From NCBI GenBank assembly GCA_022478985.1, contig JAKSZP010007897.1, positions 1-64,000 of the forward strand: DNA of 64,000 nucleotides, given 5' to 3'. Below, one piece after another: positions 11,508 through 22,539 of the stretch. The notes beneath the pieces are model-generated. The model was not told where the DNA came from. It was given only the letters and a program-made list of their open reading frames with translations, and did no database searches. Origin of the DNA: Massospora cicadina (Eukaryota > Entomophthoromycota > Entomophthoromycetes > Entomophthorales > Entomophthoraceae). Position 1 is the stretch's first letter. The number at the start of each line of letters is the position of its first letter. The translations under genes were made by a program, and so were the position numbers.

Positions 11508-11571
11508 CACTTATTTTAACTGATTCAAAATTAAGACTGGTAAGTTTGATATTCTTTACAAGGAGATAAGT

Positions 11572-12640
11572 GTGCACCCAATGTTGTGTAAAGGTTGGGC
11601 AAGCATGGTAAAGGGCACAGAGTCAGTTTTTGCACCGTCCAAAGTTAGGGAACGCCCTGGTGACACTGGTGGCCAAGACAAAACTAAGAAAGTGGTGGTC
11701 AGTATCTTGCTGGAGATTTTATCTTGGCAATCAAAATGCAAACAATACATCAAAACTTTGCACTCCCAGCCCTGTTGTCAGTGGAGCATGAGATTTAAGT
11801 TTTTTGGATATAAATTAATGGCACTTTGGGAGAATTCCTTTGGTGATGTGCACAAACACATTCCAGATGTTGTGTATATCACACCTCATTCTGTGACCTG
11901 GGGTTGGTTAGACCTTGGGTTTGAAACTGTGCAAGCAGCGGACAAAGCTTCACAGGTGCATGTGGTGGTTGATATCCCGGATTGTTAATGAGTAACAAAA
12001 CGAATCACACATTTTGAACCAAATATAACCAAATTTATGTCACTTTTGATTTCTCCACACAACGGTGAGACTTGCAGTACTAGAACGCTATCTCTCAGAT
12101 GGACTAAAAATAGTTATAGGGAATTACACTCTTTTGAAATGCAGCGCTTCACGCTTATGCTGGAGCTTAGCATGGGCAAAGCAATTGAAGTGATCACCCC
12201 AACTGCATTAATTGTGGAAGACTTAACCCAAATTTAACACACTGCAGTTATCAATATTGATAGGCAGAACTCCCACCCATTTCACATTAAGGTGAATAGC
12301 GCACCACCAATCTGCACTTTTTGTTGTGCTTTTGGCCTTAAAGCACACACCTGCCCTTCCAGAGAGGGCATCACTAAACATGAAATTCTCCCCCAAAGCA
12401 ATAGAAGCATTGACTCCCATTACAAACCTGCCATCAACACCAATGCCGCCTTCCCATAGGGTGCGCAGGGGTGTTGTATTCAGGTAAAACCTGTATCTCC
12501 ACAAGAGCGCAAAAAGACCAAACAGGCCCGTAGAGCAGCGGCCAAGGAAGCAGCTTTTGCAGCATCCATGATCCCGCCTTCCCAGACCTAAGCTGACATT
12601 GAGCCATTCGCAACTGAAGCATCTTGAGAATTTGCTCACA
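11572..12640 (+). pseudogene. LINE-B ORF1 (nucleic-acid-binding), degenerate
   Basis: Frames 11572-11988 and 12037-12237 match LINE-A ORF1: VSILLEILSWQSKCKQYI, ALWENSFGDVHKHIPDVVYI, WGWLDLGFETVQAADKASQV and MLELSMGKAIEVITPTALIV. The zinc knuckle at about 12310-12360 reads ICTFCCAFGLKAHTCP, so the His of CX2CX4HX4C is now Leu. Several stops separate the pieces. The 12223-12792 minus frame is a shadow of this region. Confidence 0.8.
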
Positions 12641-12944
12641 AATTCAATTGGGCCCACCAACCTGCAGACCAAATGTTTGATTTGGGTTAGACCACACAAA
12701 GTTACTGCACACCAAACATAACTGACTTTATCAACCCAACCTCCTCTTGAAATTATATCAAACTCTGAAGGTGCACCGCAGGAGCACATCATCGTGAAAT
12801 ATGGTCAAATTCAAAACCCAAAAATGAAAAATCATAAAAAACTGATATTGCCCTTAAGGACAAATATGACTCAGTTTCTTTCAACACATGAATGGTGAAG
12901 TTGTATGCTGAACAAGCAGCGCAGGAAGGAAAAGGGGTCCCTTC

Positions 12945-13478
12945 CCATTGCACCTAAGATGCAATGGGGGTCTCCTTCACAATAGGAACGTTGAACATCG
13001 TCAGACTCAGGCCTCTCCATTCTGGGCTAAAAAACTGAGCTTTCTTAGGATAATTTCATGTGGACATCCTAGAAATTCAGGAATTTTACTGTCCATAAGG
13101 TGCTGGGGACACATGGGCAATTATATTCCTCCCCTCCCCTACCTTTTGGTCACTGCACTGTGGGGTACTTATACATGCAACTTGTAGTTTTAAATTTATA
13201 TCTAAAAATTTTTAACTCGATGGTCATGTGTTGGTCATCTCCTTTTCATGGGATGAAATGCACACTATAGTTAATGTATATGTTCCAACCTATGCATGGG
13301 CTCACCAGGATTTCCTATCAGCTGTAACCTCCTTTACACTTCAACCTGATCCCTTTGTGGTGTGGCGACCTGAACTGCTGAGCCAACACGGCCACTGACT
13401 GCTGGCCTTCAACGCCTACCCCCCTGTTGGGCATGTCAAACTCCGCATTCTAAAAGCCACCTTGGGCTTTTTGATACC
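12945..13478 (+). pseudogene. LINE-B endonuclease, N-terminal part
   Basis: Degenerate match to the LINE-A endonuclease: the block after the ORF1-ORF2 gap (from GCACCTAAGATGCAATGGGG), then VIYVPTYAWAHQDFLSAV (the NIYAPN segment of LINE-A) and HVKLRILKATLGFL. Frameshifted several times. It stops abruptly at 13478, where solo LTR E is inserted, and resumes at 22540. Confidence 0.7.
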
Positions 13479-13612
13479 TGTTGGATAGTTGCCCTACTGG
13501 CTTCAAGAAAAGTATGTTTTGGGTCAAAATATGCCAAAAGGGGAAAAGTCAAACATTTTAAAGTTTGCAATCGGGATAATAGCGTTTTAAGCAATAATAA
13601 TGATATTATTAG
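13479..13612 (+). mobile_element. Solo LTR E, left part
   Basis: Starts TGTTGGATAG right after the ATACC target copy in LINE-B. With the right part (21918-22539) it forms an LTR of about 750 bases that ends TTCACACA before the second ATACC. The family is the same as the LTR of element G at the right end of the window. Ty3 element F is inserted between the halves, flanked by ATTAG (13608-13612) and ATTGG (21918-21922). Confidence 0.7.
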
Positions 13613-13947
13613 TGTCAGCATCTCACTAAATTCTTCCATTTCTGAAAGATTTACCAAAATATTTCCCTTGTAATATTGGAAGGAGAGCTTAAGTTATCTA
13701 ATTCATCAATGTTAATAAGAATGCTCAGGCTTATCCTGATCAGAGGCAATAAGGTTGCTCAGCAATTGAATAGATTGGATAAATCCCAAACTACTTTGAA
13801 ACCTATAAATATTCAAACATATTGATAATAAAAATTAGGTCGATTTACAACCTTATTTATACCATTATTTATAATTTTTGGAGAATCCAGCTAAGTAACT
13901 TAGAGAGAATATCTACCATTTTTGAAGTGTAATGTAAACCTTCAAAA
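13613..13947 (+). repeat. 5' LTR of element F
   Basis: 335 bases from TGTCAGC to CTTCAAAA (the usual terminal CA is decayed). The second half (13772-13947, AGATTGGATAAATCCC onward) matches 21744-21917 and the first half matches 19662-19838, the two parts of the 3' LTR. Direct repeat copies flank the element interior. Confidence 0.8.
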
Positions 13948-13949
13948 AG

Positions 13950-13967
13950 TAGTGCTCACTACAGGGG
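13950..13967 (+). promoter_or_regulatory. Primer-binding site of element F
   Basis: TAGTGCTCACTACAGGGG, two bases after the 5' LTR. The same 18-mer, with TGG at the start, is at 38203-38220 on the minus strand (K) and, with one change, at 29507-29524 (J). It would pair with a tRNA 3' end finishing ...GTGAGCACCA. The G-to-A change at the second base is decay. Confidence 0.75.
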
Positions 13968-14007
13968 CACTCTGAGTTATGCACCAGTGAAAACGTCAAT
14001 CACCACA

Positions 14008-16090
14008 ATGGATTCTTATTTTTTGCCTGAAGAGGCTTATGACCATGAGCAAGGCAGTAAATTGTGATGGGTCCGTTCCACTAGAGCTGAAATACCAAGG
14101 GTAACATCTATGTTAGAATTCCGTGCTAACTTGGAATTTTATGGTCCCAATTCAAGCTTTACCACGATTTTTATGTACAATCTGAGGTTTTAAGAAACAT
14201 CATCAATCAGATGATTTAGGGGGTTCTAATTCCTGGAATCCGTTCTACTCAATCTTGAACTAATGCTATACCCTCAATGTTGAGGAATTTATATCAATCT
14301 TCTCAAATGCCAGGGATTGGTACTGAGCAATATTTACACCAACTTGTACACCCTACTCTATACCACTTATCACCAGTAGTAGGAATGCATCATCAGGGAA
14401 TGCTTAATTTATTATAGGGACTCCATTCCTTGATTAATTATGTTTCTAAGTTCTTCAAGTCTGCCTCTGAGTTCAGTAAATATAAGTACAATTGCATTAT
14501 TAGTAACCAGACCATTCTTAATGAAATACATCAACAACTTGTTCAGCTTGATCACGAAAATCTGGTTTTGTTGATTCAAAGTTAATGAAGCGAGTTCAGG
14601 GAATTCAGGAGAAAAGGAGATATGTTATTTCTTGACTCTTGGAGCGTAGTCAATTGATGGAAGTGGAAATAAAAAATTGCACTTTCAATTGAAGCAATTG
14701 TAATCAGGATTGCATTTTGAGTTAACGAAGTATAAAAACTCAGGAACTATGGGTCCTCCTGGGGTTGTAGGACCTTGTGGGCCACCTGGACCTCCTGGTG
14801 CTGATGGACCTCATGGACTCCCAGATGTTGAAGGATTTTGAGGACTTCCAGGTGCTGATGGACCTCATGGACCACTGGGTGCTGATGGGTATTCAGGATC
14901 CCTTCAGCAAGTTGACTCTCTCTTGAGCATTATTGACCACTTGTGTGAGCAATTTTATAAAGAGGCCAAGGAGTGTAATCTAACTCCTGATGGGTTACTA
15001 TTGACCCCCTGTTGTCGCTTCAGTCCTTATCTGACAAATTGAATAATCTGGGTAAATGGGCAAAGGATACTGAAATCAAGTTATAAGCTTGAAAATCAAA
15101 AGGGGAGATTCTTCAAGAGATGATTTAGACTTTGAAACTTAAGTACAATGCACAGCAGGAGCAAATTTATGAGTTATCTCGCAGATTGGACAAAAATTGG
15201 GGCATGCTGATCTAAATCGTCAGGTTAATTAAACTCATAATGAGGCAGTGGGTCCCTATCCTCAATAATCTTCCCAATCTTTGGACTCTAACTCTAACAT
15301 CTCCACTCAATCAGAACAACCTGGAGTGCATGTTTTACTTTCTAATGCTTTAATGAGTTTTAAACCTGTATTCAAAGATAAGTACTATCCTGGGGAAGGC
15401 AGTATTATCTCCTTCCTATTTTTATACAAGAAGGCTCTGAGTGAGGCCACAGATTAGAAAAAGATGAATCACTTACATAATCCTTATTCAAATGGCCCAA
15501 GATATCATGGTACCCCACTTGATGACTTTTTCTATTTGGTCCCAGGCTAATGAAGCATTGATCAAAGAATTTGGGAGTGAGCAAACTTTATCCTCTCAAA
15601 AACAGGCTTTTATTGGCATACAGCCTCACCAAAATAAATCTATCAAAGACAATGCTCATCAGTTTTATTGGGAATCTCAGACTTTGGTAGTGTGTGGATG
15701 GTTAAATTTAACGAAGCTATTACCGCCGTTATGTCTGCTTTTACTTCTAGGACTCAGATGCAAGTCTATCTTGTCAGCGTAAAAACGAACTTAAAAAGTA
15801 TTTTAGACTTAAAGGAGGCCTTGTTGGAATTGCCTCCTCAATTTTCTGAAAACCCCCAAGTCCACAACTTGCCAAGACCCAGTCGTCCTAAAGTTTAAGC
15901 TTTGCCTGAGAATGCTAGAGCTATTCAGTCTAATTATTGGCACCAATATTTTCATACTGAAGACCGTTTCTATAAAAAGGAAGTGGATAAAAAGAAGAAA
16001 AAAGACAAAACCTATAAGATTTTCTATCTTGGTAATGATATGAGTATGCAGAAGGGGCTTTGAAACCCTGTAGAGTATAATAAAAAATGA
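14008..16090 (+). pseudogene. Element F gag with collagen-like Gly-X-Y segment
   Basis: ATG at 14008 begins MDSYFLPEEAYDHEQGSKL, interrupted early by TGA. At 14749-14893 one frame reads a Gly-X-Y run (GPPGVVGPCGPPGPPGADG, then GLPGADGPHGPLGADG) with one internal stop. It is followed by QQVDSLLSIIDHLCEQFYKE and a coiled-coil-like part (SDKLNNLGKWAKDTEIKL). The capsid part at 15350-15790 has PGEGSIISFLFLYKKAL and QAFIGIQPHQNKSIKDNAHQ, similar to gag of K (37103-37459). The C-terminus is Lys-rich (KKEVDKKKKKDK). No intact CCHC knuckle. Confidence 0.7.
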
Positions 16091-16159
16091 ACCCTTTCAT
16101 TTCTTTTGCCTCCTTGTTAGCTTTACCCTCTCAGTTTGGAAGTACTATCACCCATATTG

Positions 16160-16490
16160 AATTTCTGAGTGAATCAAGTTAACACCAAAGCTATAATTGA
16201 CACTGGATCTACGGTGAATGTAATCTCATCAAACTTTATCAAGTGGATTAAGTTAATGCATAATATTTCACATTATGAAGAATATGGTACTGCAGGACCT
16301 CAGAGTACTCGATCAATTGAGGGTTTTTTGTCACTCCCATTGAAAATTGGGAAGTTAACTTTTACAATAACTGCTATCGTCCTTGATAACCTGAGTTATG
16401 AACTACTTTTGGGGACTCATTTTTTGTGCAAATTCGATGGAATTATAAATTACCCTGACTTTTCTTTATACCTTTTTGGAATATAGAGTT
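16160..16490 (+). pseudogene. Element F aspartic protease
   Basis: The frame 16169-16486 contains the retropepsin core KAIIDTGSTVNVISSNFI with an intact DTG catalytic triad, then LPLKIGKLTFTITAIVLDN and ELLLGTHFL, equivalent to the ILGxxFL flap-end motif. About 105 residues, a normal protease length. It is cut off from gag and reverse transcriptase by stops. Confidence 0.85.
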
Positions 16491-16929
16491 CCATCGCTTT
16501 TATCCAAACATGCATATACTAGATGTTAGTTATGTCTGCTAGAGGGATTAAAAGAGGTCTTATTTCATTCAGTACCATGTTGAAAGCCCTTAAATAAAAT
16601 TACCCCTTATTACGGCTGACATAGAAGAAGGGATGCCTATTTATTCATCTGAGGTTGTGATTATTCTGCCAAAATCTCAGGTTATTGTCAATACCTTTTT
16701 ACATTTTTCCATTCCCAAGAGCCATCTATCACAAGTACAAGGCATTTAGAAATTTCTTCTAAAGAAATCTTGCCTTGTCCTGGGGTATTGGATTACGCTT
16801 ATTCTGGATCAGTACCTGTTTTATTGACCAACCTTACCAATAATCCAAAAATAGTAAATCAAAAAAATCCAATTGCCTACATCAAATTATTACACCTATC
16901 TTAAATTTATGACGTTAAAACTATTGGAA

Positions 16930-17970
16930 GTTTACAAGACTTTGGGCTGAGACCAATCAAGTGATTCTTACTGTGGGACCTGCAATGGGGAAACACCTTA
17001 CTAAAGACCAAGAAAAACAAGTACTTCAATTATTGGAAGAATACTACGACATTCTTGCCAAGCATACTTATGTTTTTGGTAGAATGAAAGGAGTAATGCA
17101 TACCGTTGAAACTGGAGATTACCCTGCTGTTCGTGCCAAACCCTATCATAAGTCAAAAGTGGAGGAAGCACAGGTCACTAAAGAATTACATCAATTATTG
17201 GAGGTGGAATTTTGAAACCATCTAACAGCCCTTGGGCCTCCTCATTGCTACTGGTTAAAAAGGATGGCTCACATTGGATGGTTATGGATTATCATATGTT
17301 AAACGCCATTACTCATTGAGATAGCTACCCTTTGACAATGATCAATGATTTCCTCCAGTTGTTAGCTGGCTCAACCTATTTTTCAGCAATGGACTTAGCC
17401 AGTGGAAACTGGAAAATTTATTTAGCACCAGAAGATTGATCTAAATAAGCTCTAATATCTAGTGAGGGCTTATTTGAACCAACTCACATACCACAAAGGT
17501 TGAGCAACGACCCAAAAACCTTTCAAAGGGCCATGGATGGTATGTTACGGTATTTAAAGCTTACTTGTGTTATGGTATATCTGGATGATATTAACATGTT
17601 TTCAAAAACATTTACTGAGCATTTGATTCATCTAAAAGAAGTTTTTGATCGAATTTGGAACCTTCCTAGAGCTTAAACCCTCCAAATGTTCATTTTTCCA
17701 GAATGAAATAGAGTTTTTAGGACACCAGGTAACAGATAAAGGGATTCAACTCCTTTCAGGTAAAATCTGAGCTATTCAACTAATGAAACCTACAACATCC
17801 TTTTGGGACATACAAATCTTCCTCAGTATGGTTGGGTATTATTGTCAATTTATACCAAAGTCTGCTGATATGGAGTAACCCTTATTACATTTATTACAAA
17901 AAGGTTTGCCTTTTGAGTGGAACTCAGCTCAGGAACAGTCTTTTATTTCTCTGCAAACTGCCTTAACTAA
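16930..17970 (+). pseudogene. Element F reverse transcriptase
   Basis: Starts in 16961-17215 (YPAVRAKPYHKSKVEEAQV) and continues across stops. Readable pieces are LVKKDGSHWMVMDYHMLN (motif 2), GSTYFSAMDLASGNWKI (motif 3), FQRAMDGMLRYLKLTCVMV and then YLDDINMF. The catalytic YLDD codons at 17578-17589 are intact. Stops at LEVEF*, ED*SK* and others break the frame. Confidence 0.85.
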
Positions 17971-18375
17971 GGCACCTATTTTAATTAATTCTTAATTTGA
18001 TAAGCTTTTTTCCTACATACTGATGCAAGTAATGTTGCTATTGGGGCTATACTATCCCAGTGTCACGAAGAGCAGATCAATCATACTGTCACATTTTACA
18101 GCAAAGCCTTTCCAAATGTTGAGCGTAATTACAGTGTAACTGGGTGGGAGTGTTTAGCTGTAATTTTAGCAATTAAGCACCATTGTCCCTTTCTATATGG
18201 TAACCATTTTACTGTTATTACTGACCATTCTTCTTCTGATGGTTACAAAATATGAAAGCGCCTGATGGGAGACTAGCTCGTTGGGCCATAAGGTTGCAGA
18301 ATTATGATTTTTAAATTGTTCATTGCTCAGGTACACAACATCAAAATGCTGATAGCTTGTCACGGTTGCCTATAC
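17971..18375 (+). pseudogene. Element F RNase H
   Basis: Readable as LHTDASNVAIGAILSQ (first catalytic Asp), HTVTFYSKAFPNVERNYSV (catalytic Glu follows in WECLAVILAIKH) and HFTVITDHSS (second Asp). It ends near HQNADSLSRLP. One frameshift near 18000 and a stop near 18310. A micro-insertion follows at 18381. Confidence 0.8.
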
Positions 18376-18380
18376 TGACC

Positions 18381-18406
18381 TTTTTTTTTAGTACTAGATG
18401 GTCCCA
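18381..18406 (-). mobile_element. Micro-insertion 1 (26 bases) with 15-base target duplication
   Basis: Nine T, then AGTACTAGATGG and TCCCA, lying between two exact copies of TTGCCTATACTGACC (18366-18380 and 18407-18421). Without it the RNase H-integrase linker of F reads on in frame (RLPILTLDLVKEL). The same core is at 38915-38936 with a different target duplication. Read on the minus strand it is a short unique end plus a poly-A run, as expected for a very 5'-truncated LINE-machinery product. Confidence 0.8.
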
Positions 18407-18419
18407 TTGCCTATACTGA

Positions 18420-19300
18420 CCTTGGATTTGGTTAAGGAGCTACATCATTATAATCTCATTGGACGACATGAGTTGTGGGATCAAGAATCTGAAGAAGATT
18501 GAGCCTTCCTAAAAACTATTACTAAAGATATCATGGTTTGGGAGAGAGCTTTAGATATAAGAAGGTCAAATCCAAGTGGTTACACTTTTTGCACACTAAT
18601 TCAAGGTACCATGCTATCATGGTAGGACAAAGGAAAGTAGGTCATAGTGGTTTAAAGAAAACACAAGAGTGGTTAAAAATCTGATACTATTTGAATAATA
18701 TGACTAAAACCATTTAAGAGACCCTTAACTTGTGTCTCATCTGTAAAAGTCATGGCGTAAACAACCTGACTTATCAGCATCAAGTGATTCCGCCAACTAA
18801 GGCTTTTGAAGTGGTAAGTATTGATATTGTAGGAACTTTTCTTGGGGGTTGCATGGACAACAATACATTATCATGGCTGTCAACCATTTAACTATATGGT
18901 CAAGGCCATATTCATTGCCACCCCCTCTGCTAAGACAACTGTATTATTCCTTTACCAGCACAACATCACTCAGCATAGGTGTCCCAAGGTCCTTATGTCG
19001 GACAATGGGACTAATTTTACCTCATAACTCTTACAGGAACTAGACAAATTACTTAATACAGCCCAATGGTTTGTCGTTCCTTACAATCCATCAACAAATG
19101 GGGCCATTGAATGAGTCATTGAAACTTTAGTCTCTCTTTTAAGGAAGATGGCCTCAATGGACTTATCTCAGTGGAAGCTCTATTTATTTGGTGCTTTGTT
19201 TGCATATTTATAAGTTATTTTGAATTATCAAGATGTCACCCTTCAAATGTATTTATGGGTGAAATCCTTCAATTCCTTCAAGTGTTCAGGCAATACATGA
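18420..19300 (+). pseudogene. Element F integrase
   Basis: Broken Ty3 integrase. A zinc-finger region lies near 18600-18760 (NSRYHAIMVGQRKVGHSGL, later LNLCLICKSH). The core reads VVSIDIVGTF (first Asp), PKVLMSDNGTNFTS (second Asp) and STNGAIE (catalytic Glu), with the next Arg codon now TGA. A GALFAYL segment follows. The polypurine tract comes about 350 bases later. Confidence 0.8.
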
Positions 19301-19649
19301 GGAAATTATACCAGAAAACTCTGATTTAGTTATTAAAATCTGGATAATGAGATTATTCGCCTTAAAGCTCAGTACATGAAATCCATTTAAGTAACCACAA
19401 AAAAGGAGACCCAAAGAAGTAACCAACAAAGACCTGCCTTACATGGATATAAAATTAGGGATTCTATTATGTAATATTACTCCTGACCTTGTGGGCGAAC
19501 TGAGAAATTAGGATCTAACTGGCCTGGTCCTTATTAAGTTATATTATAAATGGGATTAAAATATTTGATTGTCCATGTTGATATGGGTATAGTTATAAAC
19601 TGTATCCATCCAAGTTTTTTAAAAATTCACCCTCCTCTGCAATCAAATC

Positions 19650-19661
19650 TTGAGGGGGAAA
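19650..19661 (+). promoter_or_regulatory. Polypurine tract of element F
   Basis: TTGAGGGGGAAA immediately before TGTCAGG, the start of the 3' LTR. In LTR elements such a tract primes plus-strand DNA synthesis. Confidence 0.75.
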
Positions 19662-19838
19662 TGTCAGGATTTCACCAAACTCTTCAATTTCTGAAAATTT
19701 TACCCCAAATAAGCCCCCAGTAATAGTGGAAGTCAATCTCAATTTATCTAATTGTATCAAGGTTAATAAAAATGATCAAGCTTATCCTGATTGGGTGATA
19801 GAAGCTTTGATCACTCAGAGATTGATTATATTGGACAA
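19662..19838 (+). repeat. 3' LTR of element F, first part
   Basis: Matches 13613-13771 of the 5' LTR (TGTCAGGATTTCACC..., CAAGCTTATCCTGATT). The match fades after TTATATTGGACAAAATC, which resembles TTAGATTGGATAAATCC at 21742-21758, where the LTR resumes. That pair is a plausible decayed target duplication for half-LINE-1. Confidence 0.65.
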
Positions 19839-21743
19839 AATCTTTCTTTCACTTTGATTAAATTAATTGAATCCAAATTTTAAGTAACTTAGAAACTACA
19901 AAAAATAGCTGCTAAAGTTGGGCATTTAGTCAAAGTTGTCAATGCCATTGACGCCTGCTGCTTCAGCTTGGGGTGGTGGTGTGCCGCCTTCTGGCGTCCT
20001 TTGGCCACCACTGAAGTGAATCTGGGCTAGCTCTGCTAGCCCTCCCAATGCCACCAGGCATTAACTCCCACCTCAGGACTTAGCCCACCATCTTGCATAC
20101 ACACAGGTAGTGCTCTGGAGCCTTTGGTGCTCCCTTGGAGCAACCTGCATTTAAGCCTCCAGGTCAAATATGGGAATATTTTCCCATATGTGATCACAAC
20201 CATCATCAAGATGGCTATGGCAGTTTTCAAACCTGTTAGATATATTGATTTCCACCCATTCAAGGGATATTTTGACCTTAGATTTTTGATCTGAGGCCAA
20301 TGTGGTGGCAGCATCTAAGATGCCAATCATTTATAATTATACCCAATCCACACTGTTCGCATGCAGTTCCCAGATGAGGCCACTTTGGTGGTCCAGTTTT
20401 CTGGGTTTCCCTTCCACCTTTCCCTCAAACATCTTCGCCACAAGATCACTGAGGGTTTGGCCATTTACTGCACAGACCCCATGCTGTAATTTGTGGTTCC
20501 AAAGGGAGCAGATCGTTTGGCAGGGTCTCACGCCTTTTAATGATCTGCCCATTCCATCACAATACCCATCTCATGATTCCCCCTTGCATGGTGATCAGAT
20601 CCGGTCCTGATCACCCATTCTGGGCACATGTCAAGAATGGCTGCACCATTTGCCCCTTGCACTTCGACCTTGATCACTCAAATTGAAAGTGCCCTACAGC
20701 TTCCGCCTCCTCTTCTCTGCCATTCCCCCATTCAGCATTGGCTGGGCTGCTGCCACGCCCAAAATTCTCAAGTGGGGCTCAATTCTCCCACCCCAACCCC
20801 AGCGAATTCTGGCATGGCTTCCAAAGCTTCAGCCAATCAAAATTCTAAGATTTTAAAAATTAGGTCAAGTTACAGCAACCTGAGCAGATGATTGAAACAG
20901 TTTTAACTGAGCTGCTGTGGTTGACAGTTCACAGACAATCAGATGTGGCCAACTTGCCAAATCTGGAGGCTGGGCCAGTGTTAGCTGAGTCTAATACTTT
21001 CAAGTGTCTTGATTGGATTGACAAAAATGACCAATCATATAATGTTAAACCGGATTTTGCATTGGAGGAGTTTTTTATTAATCCGCCCAAATTGCGCCCC
21101 CACCATTTTTATCCTAAAAACGGTTGTCCCATCTATATAAATATATATAAAATGGCAGTTGAAGCCTCTGCAGCTCCTTCTAACTACATACTATGCCAGC
21201 GACTCCATGGGGCAATGGAACCCATGGTTGAGGGTATTCTTATCCCCAATATCCCTCATGACTTTGAGGAGGATGCAAAGTATGAGATTGAAGAGCTCGC
21301 TTTTTGTGCAAGCCACACTTGCATTGATGAAGCAAAAAAACCTTTCTTTTTGACCCTAATTATCCCAAAACCTGCCGGTGCATTAAGTCATTTACTTTTG
21401 TGCCTGCTCTCATCACTTCTGCTGAGCATCAACTTGCTCAATATGTTGAGGCGATGGACACCGCTGGCCTCATTACCAAAAAAGCCACAATATACCTCCT
21501 TATGCCACATGTCTCTGATGCTCTCACCCCAATGCTGTCCGCCATGGTCTTCCAACTAAAGCGGGCGCCAGACAAAAATCTCCCCAAAGCTTTATCCCCT
21601 TCTGTATGGCTTCCTAGACTGTTATCTGAGGTGCCATATTAGTAAATTTTTATTCTAGTAACCCATTTATTTGGCCCATTTGCAGTATAAAGAGGCGTGG
21701 CGGCTCCCCTTTTTATGTTGGGAACCACTAGTGATAAAAAATT
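19839..21743 (+). mobile_element. Half-LINE-1: ORF1-only LINE relative
   Basis: Insertion in the 3' LTR of F. ORF1 starts at 20211 (MAMAVFKPVRYIDFHPFKGY), with a stop soon after. In the region around 20370-20540 it reads LVVQFSGFPFHL and EGLAIYCTD, which match half-LINE-2 and, more weakly, LINE-A ORF1. A 223-residue frame (20888-21559) is the C-terminal domain shared with half-LINE-2 (EEFFINPPKLRPHHF). No endonuclease or reverse transcriptase follows. The usual LINE tail is not recognisable at its 3' end, so either the end is truncated or my boundary is off. Confidence 0.6.
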
Positions 21744-21917
21744 AGATTGGATAAATCCCAAACTACTTTGAAACCTATAAATGTTCAATCTTTCTAATAA
21801 TAAAAATTAGGTCAATTTTCAAACTTATTTTACCATTATTTATAACTTTTTGAAAACCCAACTAAGTAACTCTGAAAGAATACCTGCATTTTTGAAGTGT
21901 AATTCAAAACTTCAAAA
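21744..21917 (+). repeat. 3' LTR of element F, second part
   Basis: AGATTGGATAAATCCC through CTTCAAAA, matching 13772-13947 of the 5' LTR over its whole length. Followed by ATTGG, the right copy of the target duplication, and then by LTR E. Confidence 0.75.
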
Positions 21918-22539
21918 ATTGGCTAAAAGAACCCTGGTCAATTCTTGGTGGAACCCCTTGAATTAGGGTTTCACTTTGTCAAATACTACACGGACAAATA
22001 GCACAATGTCAGGCTGTTGGATTGCCTCAACCATGTAGCGGAACCAGGGTAGTCCATCAGAGGTTCCTCCCTGAAACATCTAGTTCAAAGCAAACACCAA
22101 AGTGGGGACCACCCCTATTTATAGGCTTGGCGGAGGTCACTAAAGGTGCAATTATATTCTCTAATGGGGATTGGCTGAAATATACGAAATTGTTACCCCA
22201 CAGGTTTGTCTTGCCTATAAATAAATTTACGTTAGTCGTTCTACCAAAATGAAGTGAGTTTTCCAAGATCTGATGGGTCAAATTTCCATATTACCTAATT
22301 TGGACCATACTAAGCTATTCCAAACTTAGTTTTGATTTCCCTTTAACCCTCAATAAAGTTTAAATACTGAGCGGTAAGATATTGAGAGGGTTCATTTTTC
22401 TTGCCCCCGCCGCCACTAATAAAAACCTATAAAATCAGCTTTTTGTTTATTAGTGTTTTTTAACCTTGATATAAGTAAATCGTTTGTGGAATTCAGCAGA
22501 GAAAGGCACCAGCGAGTAATAATTAGCTGGATTCACACA
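21918..22539 (+). mobile_element. Solo LTR E, right part
   Basis: Matches the G LTR (60104-60823, reverse complement) in several blocks: CTAAAAGAACCCTGGTC, TGGTGGAACCCC, GACCACCCC with TTTATAGG (probable TATA region), AGGGTTCATTTTT before CCGCCGCCACT, and GGCACCAGCGAG. It ends TTCACACA followed by ATACC. No coding potential; short frames here are chance. Confidence 0.7.

Larger units (their letters stand above)
13613..21917 (+). mobile_element. Ty3/gypsy element F
   Basis: LTR retrotransposon in order 5' LTR, primer-binding site, gag with collagen-like stretch, protease, reverse transcriptase, RNase H, integrase, polypurine tract, 3' LTR. Its 3' LTR is split by half-LINE-1, and a 26-base micro-insertion sits at 18381. 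Target duplication ATTAG/ATTGG (one mismatch). The integrase is followed at once by the polypurine tract, with no chromodomain seen. All genes are broken by stops, many at codons one C-to-T change from CAA, CAG or CGA. Confidence 0.85.

Noticed and set aside
12223..12792. 189-residue minus-strand frame
   Set aside because: Lies antisense to the LINE-B ORF1 remnant that clearly matches LINE-A; Cys/Trp-rich composition is typical of a shadow frame.
14749..14893. A genuine host collagen-like gene
   Set aside because: The stretch lies between primer-binding site and capsid of element F in the gag position, so it is part of the retrotransposon.
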